A stretch of DNA of 64,000 nucleotides from Pedobacter quisquiliarum (GTDB lineage Bacteria; Bacteroidota; Bacteroidia; Sphingobacteriales; Sphingobacteriaceae), in assembly GCF_014642175.1 (NCBI RefSeq), contig NZ_BMIL01000008.1:62001-126000 (forward strand). Reading direction: 5' to 3'. Shown in pieces: positions 23,965-32,058 of this stretch. Position numbers and translations under genes: made by a program. The notes beneath the pieces were generated by a model, which was not told the origin of the DNA, made no database searches, and saw only the letters and a list, made by a program, of their open reading frames with translations. Positions within the stretch are counted from its first letter, which is position 1. Each line of letters starts with the position of its first letter.

Positions 23965-24533
23965 TGAGAAAACGACTTTATCAAATATCTACTGCCATAT
24001 TATGTTCTATGGCACTCCATGTTTCCGCTCAGGTAAAGCCATATTTAGCCGTTGTACGTACATCCGGTGAAACAATTAAGGGTATTTTATACCAAGTGTC
24101 TCCGGATAGTATATGTCTGAAAACAGATCAATCCCGGATTTCATTCTGTCCGACAAAGGTTAAGACCATCAAGATTAAAGAGATTAGTAAAAATTCTAAA
24201 TACCTGACCTACCTTGGGCAGGATGCCTATCAGGCGCGATATTTAAAAGTTTCCAGGAAGATGAAGCCAGTTCGGAAATGGGGTGAGGAAACACCAACCA
24301 TAGAGGAAGAGCTTAGTGGAAGAATCATCACAGGTGTGTATAACGCCGCATTAAATGGCCTAGCATCTTCATTTCGCGTGATGAACGGGCATTCAAAATT
24401 CCTGAACGTTAACTATGATAAGGAAAGCTATAACCGGGAACTGGATAACCTGAATGTGTACGCGCTTGAAAAGCAATTAAGCAATCAAGCGGTAGACAAT
24501 TCTTCATCGCAGTCCCTGGCTAAAGGAAACTAG
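23964..24533 (+). CDS. Hypothetical exported protein
   Basis: The signal peptide MRKRLYQISTAILCSMALHVSAQ is followed by a small beta-rich stretch. LAVVRTSGETIKGILYQVSPDSICLKT (about residues 27-53) looks like an SH3/Sm-like strand pattern found at the start of many Bacteroidota exported proteins. The remainder, including IEEELSGRIITGVYNAALNG, is helical with no known motif. The length is 189 residues and I know no family name. It ends only three bases before the stop of the convergent thioesterase gene. The inverted repeat over its start codon is its only notable regulatory sign. Confidence 0.75.
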   Translation: MRKRLYQISTAILCSMALHVSAQVKPYLAVVRTSGETIKGILYQVSPDSICLKTDQSRISFCPTKVKTIKIKEISKNSKYLTYLGQDAYQARYLKVSRKMKPVRKWGEETPTIEEELSGRIITGVYNAALNGLASSFRVMNGHSKFLNVNYDKESYNRELDNLNVYALEKQLSNQAVDNSSSQSLAKGN

Positions 24534-24536
24534 TTT

Positions 24537-25058
24537 TTATTCTTTAAAAAACAATGCGCGCAGTTCGGGCGCATCAATAGGATTCATCTTACCTGCAAGG
24601 ATAAGTCTTAGCTGACGACGTCTTAAAGCGCCATCAAACAACTCAATTTCCTGTGTAGTTTCTGGTACCAGTTCTGGAACGGGTATGGTTCTACCCCCTT
24701 GATCTATTGCTACGAAAGTGTAATATGCCTCGTTGGACTTTACGCGTCCTCCGGTTGGGATGTTCTCCGCCCAAACGTCAAGTCGGACTTCTACCGAGGT
24801 GTGAAAAGCACGAGTAACTTTTGCTTCTATGGTGATTACATCACCGAGTTTAATAGGCTGTTTGAAAGATACATTATCTACAGATGCCGTAACCACAATC
24901 CGGTTGCAGTGTTTTTGAGCGGAAATCGCTGCGGCAATATCCATCCAGTGCAACAACCTTCCACCCATCAGATTATTCAAGGTGTTGGTATCATTCGGTA
25001 GAACCAATTCATTCATGATTGTGAACGAATGGCTTGGGTTTTTAGATTTTAAACTCAT
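24537..25058 (-). CDS. Acyl-CoA thioesterase, hotdog fold
   Basis: The 173-residue enzyme of the cytosolic acyl-CoA hydrolase (YciA/BFIT) type hydrolyses acyl-CoA to free acid and CoA. Seen: NTLNNLMGGRLLHWMDIAAAI (about residues 25-45, the N-x-x-G-x-L-x-x-x-D active-site helix), then VTASVDNVSFKQPIKLGDVI and the central strands SVEVRLDVWAENI. The C-terminal ELRALFF tail is beyond the hotdog core. A -7 element TACTTTTG lies just upstream on the minus strand. The chain-length preference cannot be judged. Confidence 0.9.
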   Translation of the reverse strand: MSLKSKNPSHSFTIMNELVLPNDTNTLNNLMGGRLLHWMDIAAAISAQKHCNRIVVTASVDNVSFKQPIKLGDVITIEAKVTRAFHTSVEVRLDVWAENIPTGGRVKSNEAYYTFVAIDQGGRTIPVPELVPETTQEIELFDGALRRRQLRLILAGKMNPIDAPELRALFFKE

Positions 25059-25135
25059 ATTCCCGCAAAAGTAAACAAATTGTAGTACATCATGTTATTG
25101 TTTTTGCTTCCCTAAAAGGGAGGATAAACATAAGA

Positions 25136-26629
25136 ATGATCAATCAAACGTTAGTACAATATTTTCATTGGTACTACAATGAAGAGGAAAAGTTGTGGAA
25201 TAAGGCGAAAAATGAGGCAGCCCACCTGGAAGATTTAGGCGTGACGATGGTGTGGTTTCCACCTGCCTACAAATCGACAGAGGGTGCAAATTCTGTAGGA
25301 TACGATTGTTATGATCTCTACGATCTGGGCGAGTTTGATCAGAAGGGCACTGTGGAGACGAAATATGGCTCGCGCGATGAATATATTGCAGCGATCAAAG
25401 AACTGCAGGCGAAACACATCACGGTGATGGCAGATGTGGTGCTCAACCACAAAGCAGGTGCAGATGAGCTGGAAAAGATTCCGGTGCGTAAAGTGAACCC
25501 TGACAATCGTGAGGAATTCGTTTCCGATGTATTCGAGATTGAGGCCTGGACAAAGTTTACCTTTCCCGGCAGAGCAGGAAAATATTCGGAATTCATTTGG
25601 GACTTTCATGCTTTTAGTGGCATCGACTGGGCGGCTGATATTCAGGAAGAAGGCATATTTTCCATTCAGAACACCTATGGTGAGGGGTGGGAGCAGGTGC
25701 CCTCGGGTGAGTTTGGGAACTACGATTATCTGATGTTTAATGATGTCGATTTCCGTAATCCCGCCGTTCGGGAGGAACTGAAACGCTGGGGCGAATGGTA
25801 CTACAAAACCTGTGGGATGAAGGGCTTCCGCCTGGATGCTGTAAAGCATGTCTCGGCAGATTTCTTAAATGAATGGATTGACCATATGAACGCGACCTTC
25901 AATGAGCAATTCTTTATTGTTGCCGAGAACTGGGTAACTGCGCAGGTTGAAGAACTACATGCCTATATCGAAGAAACGGGCGGTAGAATGCAACTGTTCG
26001 ACTCGATCCTGCATACGAACTTTTACCAGGCGAGTTTGTCTGATGAAAGCTATGACCTGAGCAAAATCTTTGAAGGCACACTAACGCAAACGCATCCATT
26101 TTTATCCATCACCTTTGTGGATAATCATGATTCACAGCCCTTGCAAGCACTACAGTCGTATGTAGAATACTGGTTCCGACCTTTAGCATATGCGATGATC
26201 CTTTTACGTGAGCATGGAATTCCATGTCTGTTTTATCCGGATTTGTATGGCTGTAAATACATAGACAAGAACGAAGCAGGGGAGGACGTGGAAGTTGAAC
26301 TGGTGGGATTACCGAACCTGCACACCATTAGCCGCGTAAGAAAGTTCCTGGCGCATGGCTTACAAAGAGATTACTTTGATCATCCAAACTGCATTGGCTG
26401 GACAAGGGAGGGTGATGATGAAAATCAGAATTCGGGACTTGCTGTGGTGATGAGCAATGGTGACGATGGTATAAAACGTATGGAAGTTGGAATTCGTCAT
26501 GCCGGTAAACCCTTCACAGATGTTTTAGGCCACAGGTCAGAACAGATCATCATTGATGAACATGGCTGGGCAGAATTCCCATGCAATGCGAGAGGAGTGT
26601 CTATCTGGACGTCTGGCTATAACCAATAA
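25136..26629 (+). CDS. Cytoplasmic alpha-amylase, GH13
   Basis: Endo-acting 1,4-alpha-glucan hydrolase of 497 residues, close to the E. coli AmyA and Bacillus liquefying subgroup (GH13_5). No signal peptide, so it should act on internal glycogen or maltodextrin. The four GH13 regions are visible: DVVLNH (100-105), GFRLDAVKH with the nucleophile D234, VAENW with the acid/base E264, and FVDNHD with D332. The C-terminal beta domain ends RGVSIWTSGYNQ. The last 29 bases overlap the 3' end of the opposite-strand T9SS plug gene. No other glycogen gene is adjacent. Confidence 0.94.
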   Translation: MINQTLVQYFHWYYNEEEKLWNKAKNEAAHLEDLGVTMVWFPPAYKSTEGANSVGYDCYDLYDLGEFDQKGTVETKYGSRDEYIAAIKELQAKHITVMADVVLNHKAGADELEKIPVRKVNPDNREEFVSDVFEIEAWTKFTFPGRAGKYSEFIWDFHAFSGIDWAADIQEEGIFSIQNTYGEGWEQVPSGEFGNYDYLMFNDVDFRNPAVREELKRWGEWYYKTCGMKGFRLDAVKHVSADFLNEWIDHMNATFNEQFFIVAENWVTAQVEELHAYIEETGGRMQLFDSILHTNFYQASLSDESYDLSKIFEGTLTQTHPFLSITFVDNHDSQPLQALQSYVEYWFRPLAYAMILLREHGIPCLFYPDLYGCKYIDKNEAGEDVEVELVGLPNLHTISRVRKFLAHGLQRDYFDHPNCIGWTREGDDENQNSGLAVVMSNGDDGIKRMEVGIRHAGKPFTDVLGHRSEQIIIDEHGWAEFPCNARGVSIWTSGYNQ

Positions 26630-27851
26630 GTTCTTCCCATCGGCTGCCAGGTTTCTTGTAGTAGACAAAGACCTGGTAGCTGTTGTCCGTTTCGAAAAAC
26701 GAGCCTTCCAATGTTGTTTCGTCGACAGCTCCGCTTTGAAGATCTTTTAAGACATACTTGTAGTCGTACACACCTTGCTTTAATTTGAGGGTAAGCTGGT
26801 ACTTGTTGTTGCCACTGCGGTCCTGCAATTGAAATGCTGGTGCGAGTATGTAATTGTTAAATCGGCCAACTACGTACACGGCATTATTGGTTAGTCCCTG
26901 ACGCAAGTCTAACTGGAACGTGACATTCGCATAGTCACTTTCTGTTTGCTCGTCACGGCCGTCCTGATTGCGAATAAAGAAGTTACCATTCTCATCGAAG
27001 GTCCTGACGTACCGGCCCGTGGTTGGCAGATCGGGGAACAATGTTACCCGGTTGATGCTGTCGAGCTGGATATCCTGAACCTGTGCACCTTTGACGCGAA
27101 GACTCCTGATGTCGAACTTACGGAACTCATTCCCAGCTGCGAAATCATTCGTAAAAGGGTCTTTGTAGGCCAGTTCTCCGGGCTTTATGGCAGAAGGTTT
27201 TTTGGTGGTTACCGCAGCGTAGGGAATTTGATTCTGCATGACAACAACCTTGACATCTGCCGCAGGATTTTGAATGTTGCCGGTATTAAAAAGGCTGACG
27301 TTGATCTTCTGATTTGTACTTCTAAGCGGAACCTGCATGCTCGGCAGGACTTCCATTCCAACATTCAGGCGATTATCAGTAACATAAAAGCGCTGAGAAA
27401 TTACAGGTTTATTCAAGTCGCCATCGAGGTAAACTTTAAGCAGATAATTGCCGGATATCTTCGGGCTGATCTGCTGATTCGGTAAGCTGAGGCTGTAATG
27501 GGTGTATTTCTGAAGGGTGTTGGAAGAATAATCGTAATCTACGATCCGGTCTTCGGAAAAGCTTTCCAGGTATTCTATTGGGGATAGGCCTGAAGGCTGC
27601 CAGTCACTGCTGTGATGGACTATGGTGTACCAGTAATTCTTACTGCCACCCTCAAGATCATCAAAGCTGAAATGAAGCTTTTCAGCCGACTTCAATGAAA
27701 TTACTGGTATGGATTGCTCTTTCTGCTCGTTGTAACACATTACCGTCTGAACCTGGGGCTGGTAAATTTTGTTCTCATTGCTGAATGGCGTTTGCGCCAT
27801 TACGTGCATGCCGGTTACAATCAGAAGGAGCAATCCAGCCAGTTTTCTCAT
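26601..27851 (-). CDS. Type IX secretion system plug protein (DUF5103)
   Basis: The 416-residue exported protein (signal MRKLAGLLLLIVTGMHVMAQ) matches the DUF5103 family, now known as the plug of the SprA translocon in type IX secretion. The N-terminal beta domain has KIYQPQVQTVMCYNEQ and KSAEKLHFSFDDLEGGSKNYWYTI, then ISGNYLLKVYLDG; a C-terminal sandwich begins around GRFNNYILAPAFQLQ. Its presence suggests that the host makes a T9SS, though no other component lies in this window. It begins two bases after the ABC-F stop, so it is probably in that operon, and overlaps the amylase end by 29 bp. Confidence 0.88.
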   Translation of the reverse strand: MRKLAGLLLLIVTGMHVMAQTPFSNENKIYQPQVQTVMCYNEQKEQSIPVISLKSAEKLHFSFDDLEGGSKNYWYTIVHHSSDWQPSGLSPIEYLESFSEDRIVDYDYSSNTLQKYTHYSLSLPNQQISPKISGNYLLKVYLDGDLNKPVISQRFYVTDNRLNVGMEVLPSMQVPLRSTNQKINVSLFNTGNIQNPAADVKVVVMQNQIPYAAVTTKKPSAIKPGELAYKDPFTNDFAAGNEFRKFDIRSLRVKGAQVQDIQLDSINRVTLFPDLPTTGRYVRTFDENGNFFIRNQDGRDEQTESDYANVTFQLDLRQGLTNNAVYVVGRFNNYILAPAFQLQDRSGNNKYQLTLKLKQGVYDYKYVLKDLQSGAVDETTLEGSFFETDNSYQVFVYYKKPGSRWEELIGYSQTSR

Positions 27852-27853
27852 AT

Positions 27854-29761
27854 TTAGCTTTCCAGTTCCATGATTTCAGAAGCAAGCGCTTCCCATGATT
27901 TCTGTGCGGCATCAAGCAAATGCTTGTCGGCCTGATATTTCTTGTTGATTTCGGCAAGTTTTGCCTGATCTCCGTAAACGGCATCGCTAGCGAGCTCAGC
28001 TTCAGTTGCCTTAACTTGCGCTTCCAGGCTTGCAATCTCTTTCTCAATGTTCTGCAATTTGTCGTTTAGCTTTTTAAGCTGACTTTGCGTGGAAACTGGT
28101 TTTTCCTGAATCTTCGGCTTTTCCTCTTTTTGCGCTTTCATCGGAATAGGCGTAGGTGCGGGCTGTACCCGTTTACTGTTCCATTCCTCGTATTCAGCGT
28201 AAGTACCAGGGTATTCCTTAATATCCATGTTTTCAATGAACCAGATCTTGTTGGCAACATTGTCCAGGAAGTACCTGTCGTGGGAAACGGCAATGAATGT
28301 TCCTTCATATTGCTGCAATGCCTGGATCAGGATGTTTACAGACTGTATGTCCAAGTGGTTGGTAGGCTCATCCAGAATGAGGAAGTTGGAGTCTGTTGTT
28401 AATGATTTCGCAAGTGCGACCCTCGATTTCTCTCCACCGGAAAGTACACGTATTTTCTTAAACACATCGTCACCAGTAAAAAGGAAACAGCCCAGGATAC
28501 CCCGTAGCTCTGTGTCTGTGTGTTTTGGTGCGAATGCCTGAAGTTCCTCAAGGATGGTGTTTTCCAGGTGCAAAGACTCCAGCTGGTGCTGTGCAAAGAA
28601 CGTTGTGGTTACATTGTGACCAGTTTCACAGGTGCCATCAAATGCTTCTGCACCTGCAATGATGCGGAGTAGCGTAGATTTACCTTTACCGTTGGCACCG
28701 ATAAGTGCGATCTTGTCGCCCTTTTCAATTAAGCCATCCGCATTTCGTAGAATTTCGATGTTTGGATAACTTTTGTATGCGTCCTCGATTTTGATAACGT
28801 GACGGCCGGATGGTTTAGAAAACTTGAATTTGAAGTTCACCGTAGGATTGTCGTCATCAACGTCTTCTACACGTTCCATCTTATCAAGCGCTTTCATACG
28901 GGATTGTGCCATCTTCGCCTTCGAAGCTTTCGCTTTGAAACGCTCAATCAGACGCTCCTCCTGTTTAATTTTTGCCTGTTGGTTTTTAAACTCACCTTTC
29001 TGAATTTCACCTCTCAAGGCTTTTTCTTCCAGGTAGAAGGTGTAGTTACCTGCATAAGGCGTCAGCTTACCTTTACGTGATTCTACGATACGGTTCACGA
29101 CTTTATCCAGGAAGTATCTATCGTGAGACACGATTACAATAGCACCTTCGAAACTCATCAGATAACTTTCCAGCCATTTGATGGAAGGTAAATCCATGTG
29201 GTTGGTGGGCTCATCCAGCAACAGGATGTCTGGTGTTTGAAGCAGGATTTTAGCAAGCATTACACGCATCCTCCAGCCTCCGGAGAAGGTGTTTAAGGGG
29301 CGGTGTTGATCTTCAGCACTGAAACCCAGACCTGCAAGAATTTCATTGGCACGATACTCAATGTTGTAGCCGTCTAAGGCTTCAAATTCCTGCTGTTTAT
29401 CACTAAGTTTATTTAGAACTTCTTCCGAATAATCCGTCTCGATCTTTTTTAATAATTCTTCAATTTCATCATGCAGCCTATTCTGACGTTCAAAAGCCTC
29501 CATGGCAACGTGCAGAATGCTATGATGAGAATCATAGGACAATAAATCCTGGTTCAGGTATCCGATTTTCAGGTCCTTAGACATTGAAATGGTACCTTCA
29601 GAAGGGGCGTATTCGCCAACAATTATTTTAAGAAGCGTGGATTTTCCAGTACCGTTAGCACCAATCAGGCCTATTCTTTCTCCTGGTTTGATGTGCCAGT
29701 TGGCTTCGTCATACAAGGCTCTGGAGCCAATTCGGAAGGTTAAGTCGTTTATTGAAATCAT
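27854..29761 (-). CDS. ABC-F family ATP-binding protein (ribosome-associated)
   Basis: The 635-residue protein has two ABC domains on one chain and no membrane part: the ABC-F family that binds the ribosomal E site and aids translation or resists antibiotics. Walker A sites are GANGTGKST and GANGKGKST; signature motifs are TFSGGWRMRV and LSGGEKSRVAL; Walker B motifs are LLLDEPTNHMDLPS and LILDEPTNHLDIQS. The inter-domain linker is basic and helical. The C-terminal coiled coil (LKKLNDKLQNIEKEIASLEAQV) resembles the Uup/ABCF3 type. It starts divergently from pyrD with 111 bp between. Confidence 0.94.
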   Translation of the reverse strand: MISINDLTFRIGSRALYDEANWHIKPGERIGLIGANGTGKSTLLKIIVGEYAPSEGTISMSKDLKIGYLNQDLLSYDSHHSILHVAMEAFERQNRLHDEIEELLKKIETDYSEEVLNKLSDKQQEFEALDGYNIEYRANEILAGLGFSAEDQHRPLNTFSGGWRMRVMLAKILLQTPDILLLDEPTNHMDLPSIKWLESYLMSFEGAIVIVSHDRYFLDKVVNRIVESRKGKLTPYAGNYTFYLEEKALRGEIQKGEFKNQQAKIKQEERLIERFKAKASKAKMAQSRMKALDKMERVEDVDDDNPTVNFKFKFSKPSGRHVIKIEDAYKSYPNIEILRNADGLIEKGDKIALIGANGKGKSTLLRIIAGAEAFDGTCETGHNVTTTFFAQHQLESLHLENTILEELQAFAPKHTDTELRGILGCFLFTGDDVFKKIRVLSGGEKSRVALAKSLTTDSNFLILDEPTNHLDIQSVNILIQALQQYEGTFIAVSHDRYFLDNVANKIWFIENMDIKEYPGTYAEYEEWNSKRVQPAPTPIPMKAQKEEKPKIQEKPVSTQSQLKKLNDKLQNIEKEIASLEAQVKATEAELASDAVYGDQAKLAEINKKYQADKHLLDAAQKSWEALASEIMELES

Positions 29762-29872
29762 TTGTGCGCAAAAATACGATTTTTAGCTACAAAATCGTTG
29801 GTCATGCCTGCCTGCTAGACGCTTATTTAACAATTTGAAGACGAAGCATATTGAATTTATTATCTTCGTGCC

Positions 29873-30901
29873 ATGTACCGTTTTATAAAACCTGTCTTTT
29901 TTCAGCTTGATCCCGAGAAAGCACATTACTTTGTTACCCGACGTTTGAACTGGTTCAATGACCATTTTCCTTTCGGAAAAACGATACTTCGCAGCACTTT
30001 TGGTGTGCACATCAAAGGCCTGGAGCGGGAGGTTTTCGGTATTAAGTTTACTAACCCAGTAGGGCTTGCTGCCGGATTCGATAAAAACGGTGAATATATT
30101 GAGGCATTAAGTAATCTTGGGTTCGGGTTCATTGAAGTGGGTACCGTTACACCTTTGCCTCAGCCTGGAAATGATAAACCCAGAATGTTCCGCCTAGTGG
30201 AAGATAATGCGATTATCAACCGGATGGGTTTCAACAATAAGGGTGTAGATACCTTGGCGGAGCGGTTGAGACTGCTTAAGGCAAAGGATAGCAAGATTGT
30301 AATTGGCGGAAACATAGGTAAGAATAAGAACACGCCCAATGAAGAAGCGGTGAACGATTACATTAAATGTTTCGACAGGCTCTTTGATGTTGTCGATTAT
30401 TTTGTTGTCAATGTGAGCTCGCCAAATACGCCCGGCTTGCGTTCACTTCAGGAAAAAGGCCCCTTGAAAGACATCCTTAATGCGCTGCAGGACCGGAATA
30501 ACATCAATGGTGTTCGTCGGCCTATACTACTTAAGATTGCGCCTGACTTAACGAATGAGCAGTTGGATGACATCGTGGAAATTGTGCAGGAGACTAAAAT
30601 TGCGGGTGTAATTGCGACGAATACTACGATAGATCGCTCGGGGCTGTATAGTGCCCCTGCGGTAACGGCAGAGGCCGGAGGCTTGAGTGGAAAGCCACTG
30701 ACCAAAAAATCTACTGAAGTGATACGATACCTGGCAGATAAATCCGGCCGTTCCTTCCCGATTATTGGGGTAGGCGGGATCCATAGTCCAGCGGATGCAA
30801 AGGAGAAGCTTGATGCGGGTGCATCACTGATACAGCTTTATACGGGCTTTATCTATGAAGGACCGGGTCTGGTAAAAAGAATTTGTAAAGCTTTGCTTTA
30901 A
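29873..30901 (+). CDS. pyrD: Dihydroorotate dehydrogenase (quinone), class 2
   Basis: Converts dihydroorotate to orotate in pyrimidine synthesis, passing electrons to quinone at the inner membrane. The 342-residue length and the amphipathic N-terminal extension [20 protein letters not shown] mark the membrane-associated class 2. Seen: [39 protein letters not shown] with the catalytic base S183, and the FMN phosphate site [10 protein letters not shown] symmetrical terminator follows. Nothing unusual was seen. Confidence 0.95.
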   Translation: MYRFIKPVFFQLDPEKAHYFVTRRLNWFNDHFPFGKTILRSTFGVHIKGLEREVFGIKFTNPVGLAAGFDKNGEYIEALSNLGFGFIEVGTVTPLPQPGNDKPRMFRLVEDNAIINRMGFNNKGVDTLAERLRLLKAKDSKIVIGGNIGKNKNTPNEEAVNDYIKCFDRLFDVVDYFVVNVSSPNTPGLRSLQEKGPLKDILNALQDRNNINGVRRPILLKIAPDLTNEQLDDIVEIVQETKIAGVIATNTTIDRSGLYSAPAVTAEAGGLSGKPLTKKSTEVIRYLADKSGRSFPIIGVGGIHSPADAKEKLDAGASLIQLYTGFIYEGPGLVKRICKALL

Positions 30902-30912
30902 AAAATAGAAGG

Positions 30913-30956
30913 CATAAAAAAAGCGGTTAACCAATATGGTAACCACTTTTTTTATG
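30913..30956. terminator. Bidirectional terminator between pyrD and the small basic gene
   Basis: CATAAAAAAAG-C-GGTTAACC pairs with GGTAACC-A-CTTTTTTTATG around AATAT. The A run on the left and T run on the right allow termination on both strands, for the convergent pyrD and the tRNA-Cys unit. Confidence 0.8.
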
Positions 30957-30969
30957 TTTTTAATGCAGA

Positions 30970-31149
30970 TTAACCGTTAGCAGCAACTAGTTGTGCAAGG
31001 ATTGCATTGTTTTTAGCCAATTGATTGGTAGTCGATTGCTGAGAACGGCTTCCTAATTCAATGTTAGTTGCTAATTTCAAACGTTTAACTTCTAAACGAG
31101 AAGTTGTTTTATTTTTTCTGTCTTTTCTTTTTAATCTCGTTACTGCCAT
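30970..31149 (-). CDS. Small basic conserved protein (59 residues)
   Basis: The start at 31149 (MAVTRLKRKDRKNKTTSRLE) is preferred over an in-frame ATG inside the tRNA-Cys gene at 31245. The product is 59 residues, strongly basic at the N terminus with a Q/N/A-rich end (NNAILAQLVAANG). I recall near-identical small proteins next to tRNA-Cys in other sphingobacteria; no named function is known. The charge pattern resembles small ribosome-associated or nucleic-acid-binding proteins, which is inference. It lies 39 bases after tRNA-Cys on the same strand and may be read from the same transcript. Confidence 0.75.
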   Translation of the reverse strand: MAVTRLKRKDRKNKTTSRLEVKRLKLATNIELGSRSQQSTTNQLAKNNAILAQLVAANG

Positions 31150-31188
31150 GGTCTTACCCTTTAAGTTTTTAAATTCAAATAAATCTTG

Positions 31189-31259
31189 AGGTCGAGAGCG
31201 GATTCGAACCGCTGTAGAAGGTTTTGCAGACCTCTGCCTAGCCACTCGGCCACTCGACC
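31189..31259 (-). tRNA. tRNA-Cys (GCA)
   Basis: On the minus strand GGTCGAG and CTCGACC form the 7-bp acceptor stem. The anticodon loop CTGCAAA carries GCA between GAGGT and ACCTT, and AGCGG/CCGCT close the T loop TTCGAAT. The discriminator is U, as is universal for bacterial tRNA-Cys. CCA is not encoded. Confidence 0.95.
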
Positions 31260-31308
31260 CTTATGTAATTCAGGCTGCAAAAATAGTAATTATAAGTTAG
31301 GTTGCAAC

Positions 31309-32058
31309 TTATTTGTACAAATTTCTGCTAACCTCTGCGCAGATAATGGCTGCGGATATGGAAACATTCAGAGATTCAGCGGCTCCCACACGTGGAATGG
31401 TTATACGCCGGGTAACAAGTTCTGCCACTTCATCTGAAATACCCTTGCCTTCATTACCCAGCACGATCAGGCCTTCCTGCTGCCAATTAACTTTAAAGAT
31501 GCTTTCACCATCCAGCATTGCGGCGTACAAGGGGACATTTACACGTGGAAGGTATTCGGTAAGATTTACATAGGATACCTGCACCCGTGCCAGCGAACCC
31601 ATTGTTGCCTGTGCCGTTTTTGGGTTAAATACTTCTACCGTGTTGGCCGAGCATATGATGTGCTTGAAGCCAAACCAGTCCGCCGTGCGGATGATTGTGC
31701 CCATATTCCCTGGATCCTGAACACCGTCCAGTACCAATGAAAAGCTATGTTTTAAGTTTTCCGGATCAACTTCTTCATTGGCTGGAATGGCGATTAGCGC
31801 AAGAATGCCCTGGGGTGCCTGAAGGGTACTAATCTTTTCCAGTTCAGCGTTGTTTACTTCAAATAACTTTATATTTGAAGGCAATTTAGGTAGTAAAGAT
31901 TGGTATTGAGGCAGATAATAGATACTTTGTATCTGGTACTTTGAAGAGAAAAATTCCATTAAGGTTTTCATGCCCTCGACAATAAAGAGCCCATTTTCTT
32001 TACGGTACTTTTTTTGGTGTAACGATTTTATAAACCCTATCTGAGATTTTGAAAGCAT
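31309..32058 (-). CDS. RNA 2'-O-methyltransferase of the SpoU/TrmH family
   Basis: A 249-residue SPOUT methyltransferase. The start at 32058 (MLSKSQIGFIKSLHQKKYR) is chosen over an upstream in-frame ATG at 32094 because it directly begins the conserved N-terminal substrate-binding domain. The knot domain has motif 1 DGVQDPGNMGTIIRTADWFG, motif 2 IVLGNEGKGISDEV and motif 3 PRVGAAESLNVSISAAI. By family it methylates a ribose in rRNA or tRNA; RlmB-like or TrmH-like cannot be settled. The gene is head-to-head with tamL, and the two starts overlap by 10 bp if the tamL TTG is right. Confidence 0.88.
   Translation of the reverse strand: MLSKSQIGFIKSLHQKKYRKENGLFIVEGMKTLMEFFSSKYQIQSIYYLPQYQSLLPKLPSNIKLFEVNNAELEKISTLQAPQGILALIAIPANEEVDPENLKHSFSLVLDGVQDPGNMGTIIRTADWFGFKHIICSANTVEVFNPKTAQATMGSLARVQVSYVNLTEYLPRVNVPLYAAMLDGESIFKVNWQQEGLIVLGNEGKGISDEVAELVTRRITIPRVGAAESLNVSISAAIICAEVSRNLYK

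Noticed and set aside
26946..27485. A 179-codon plus-strand frame
   Set aside because: It lies wholly antisense to the type IX plug gene, which has a signal peptide and family match; the frame has no domain features.
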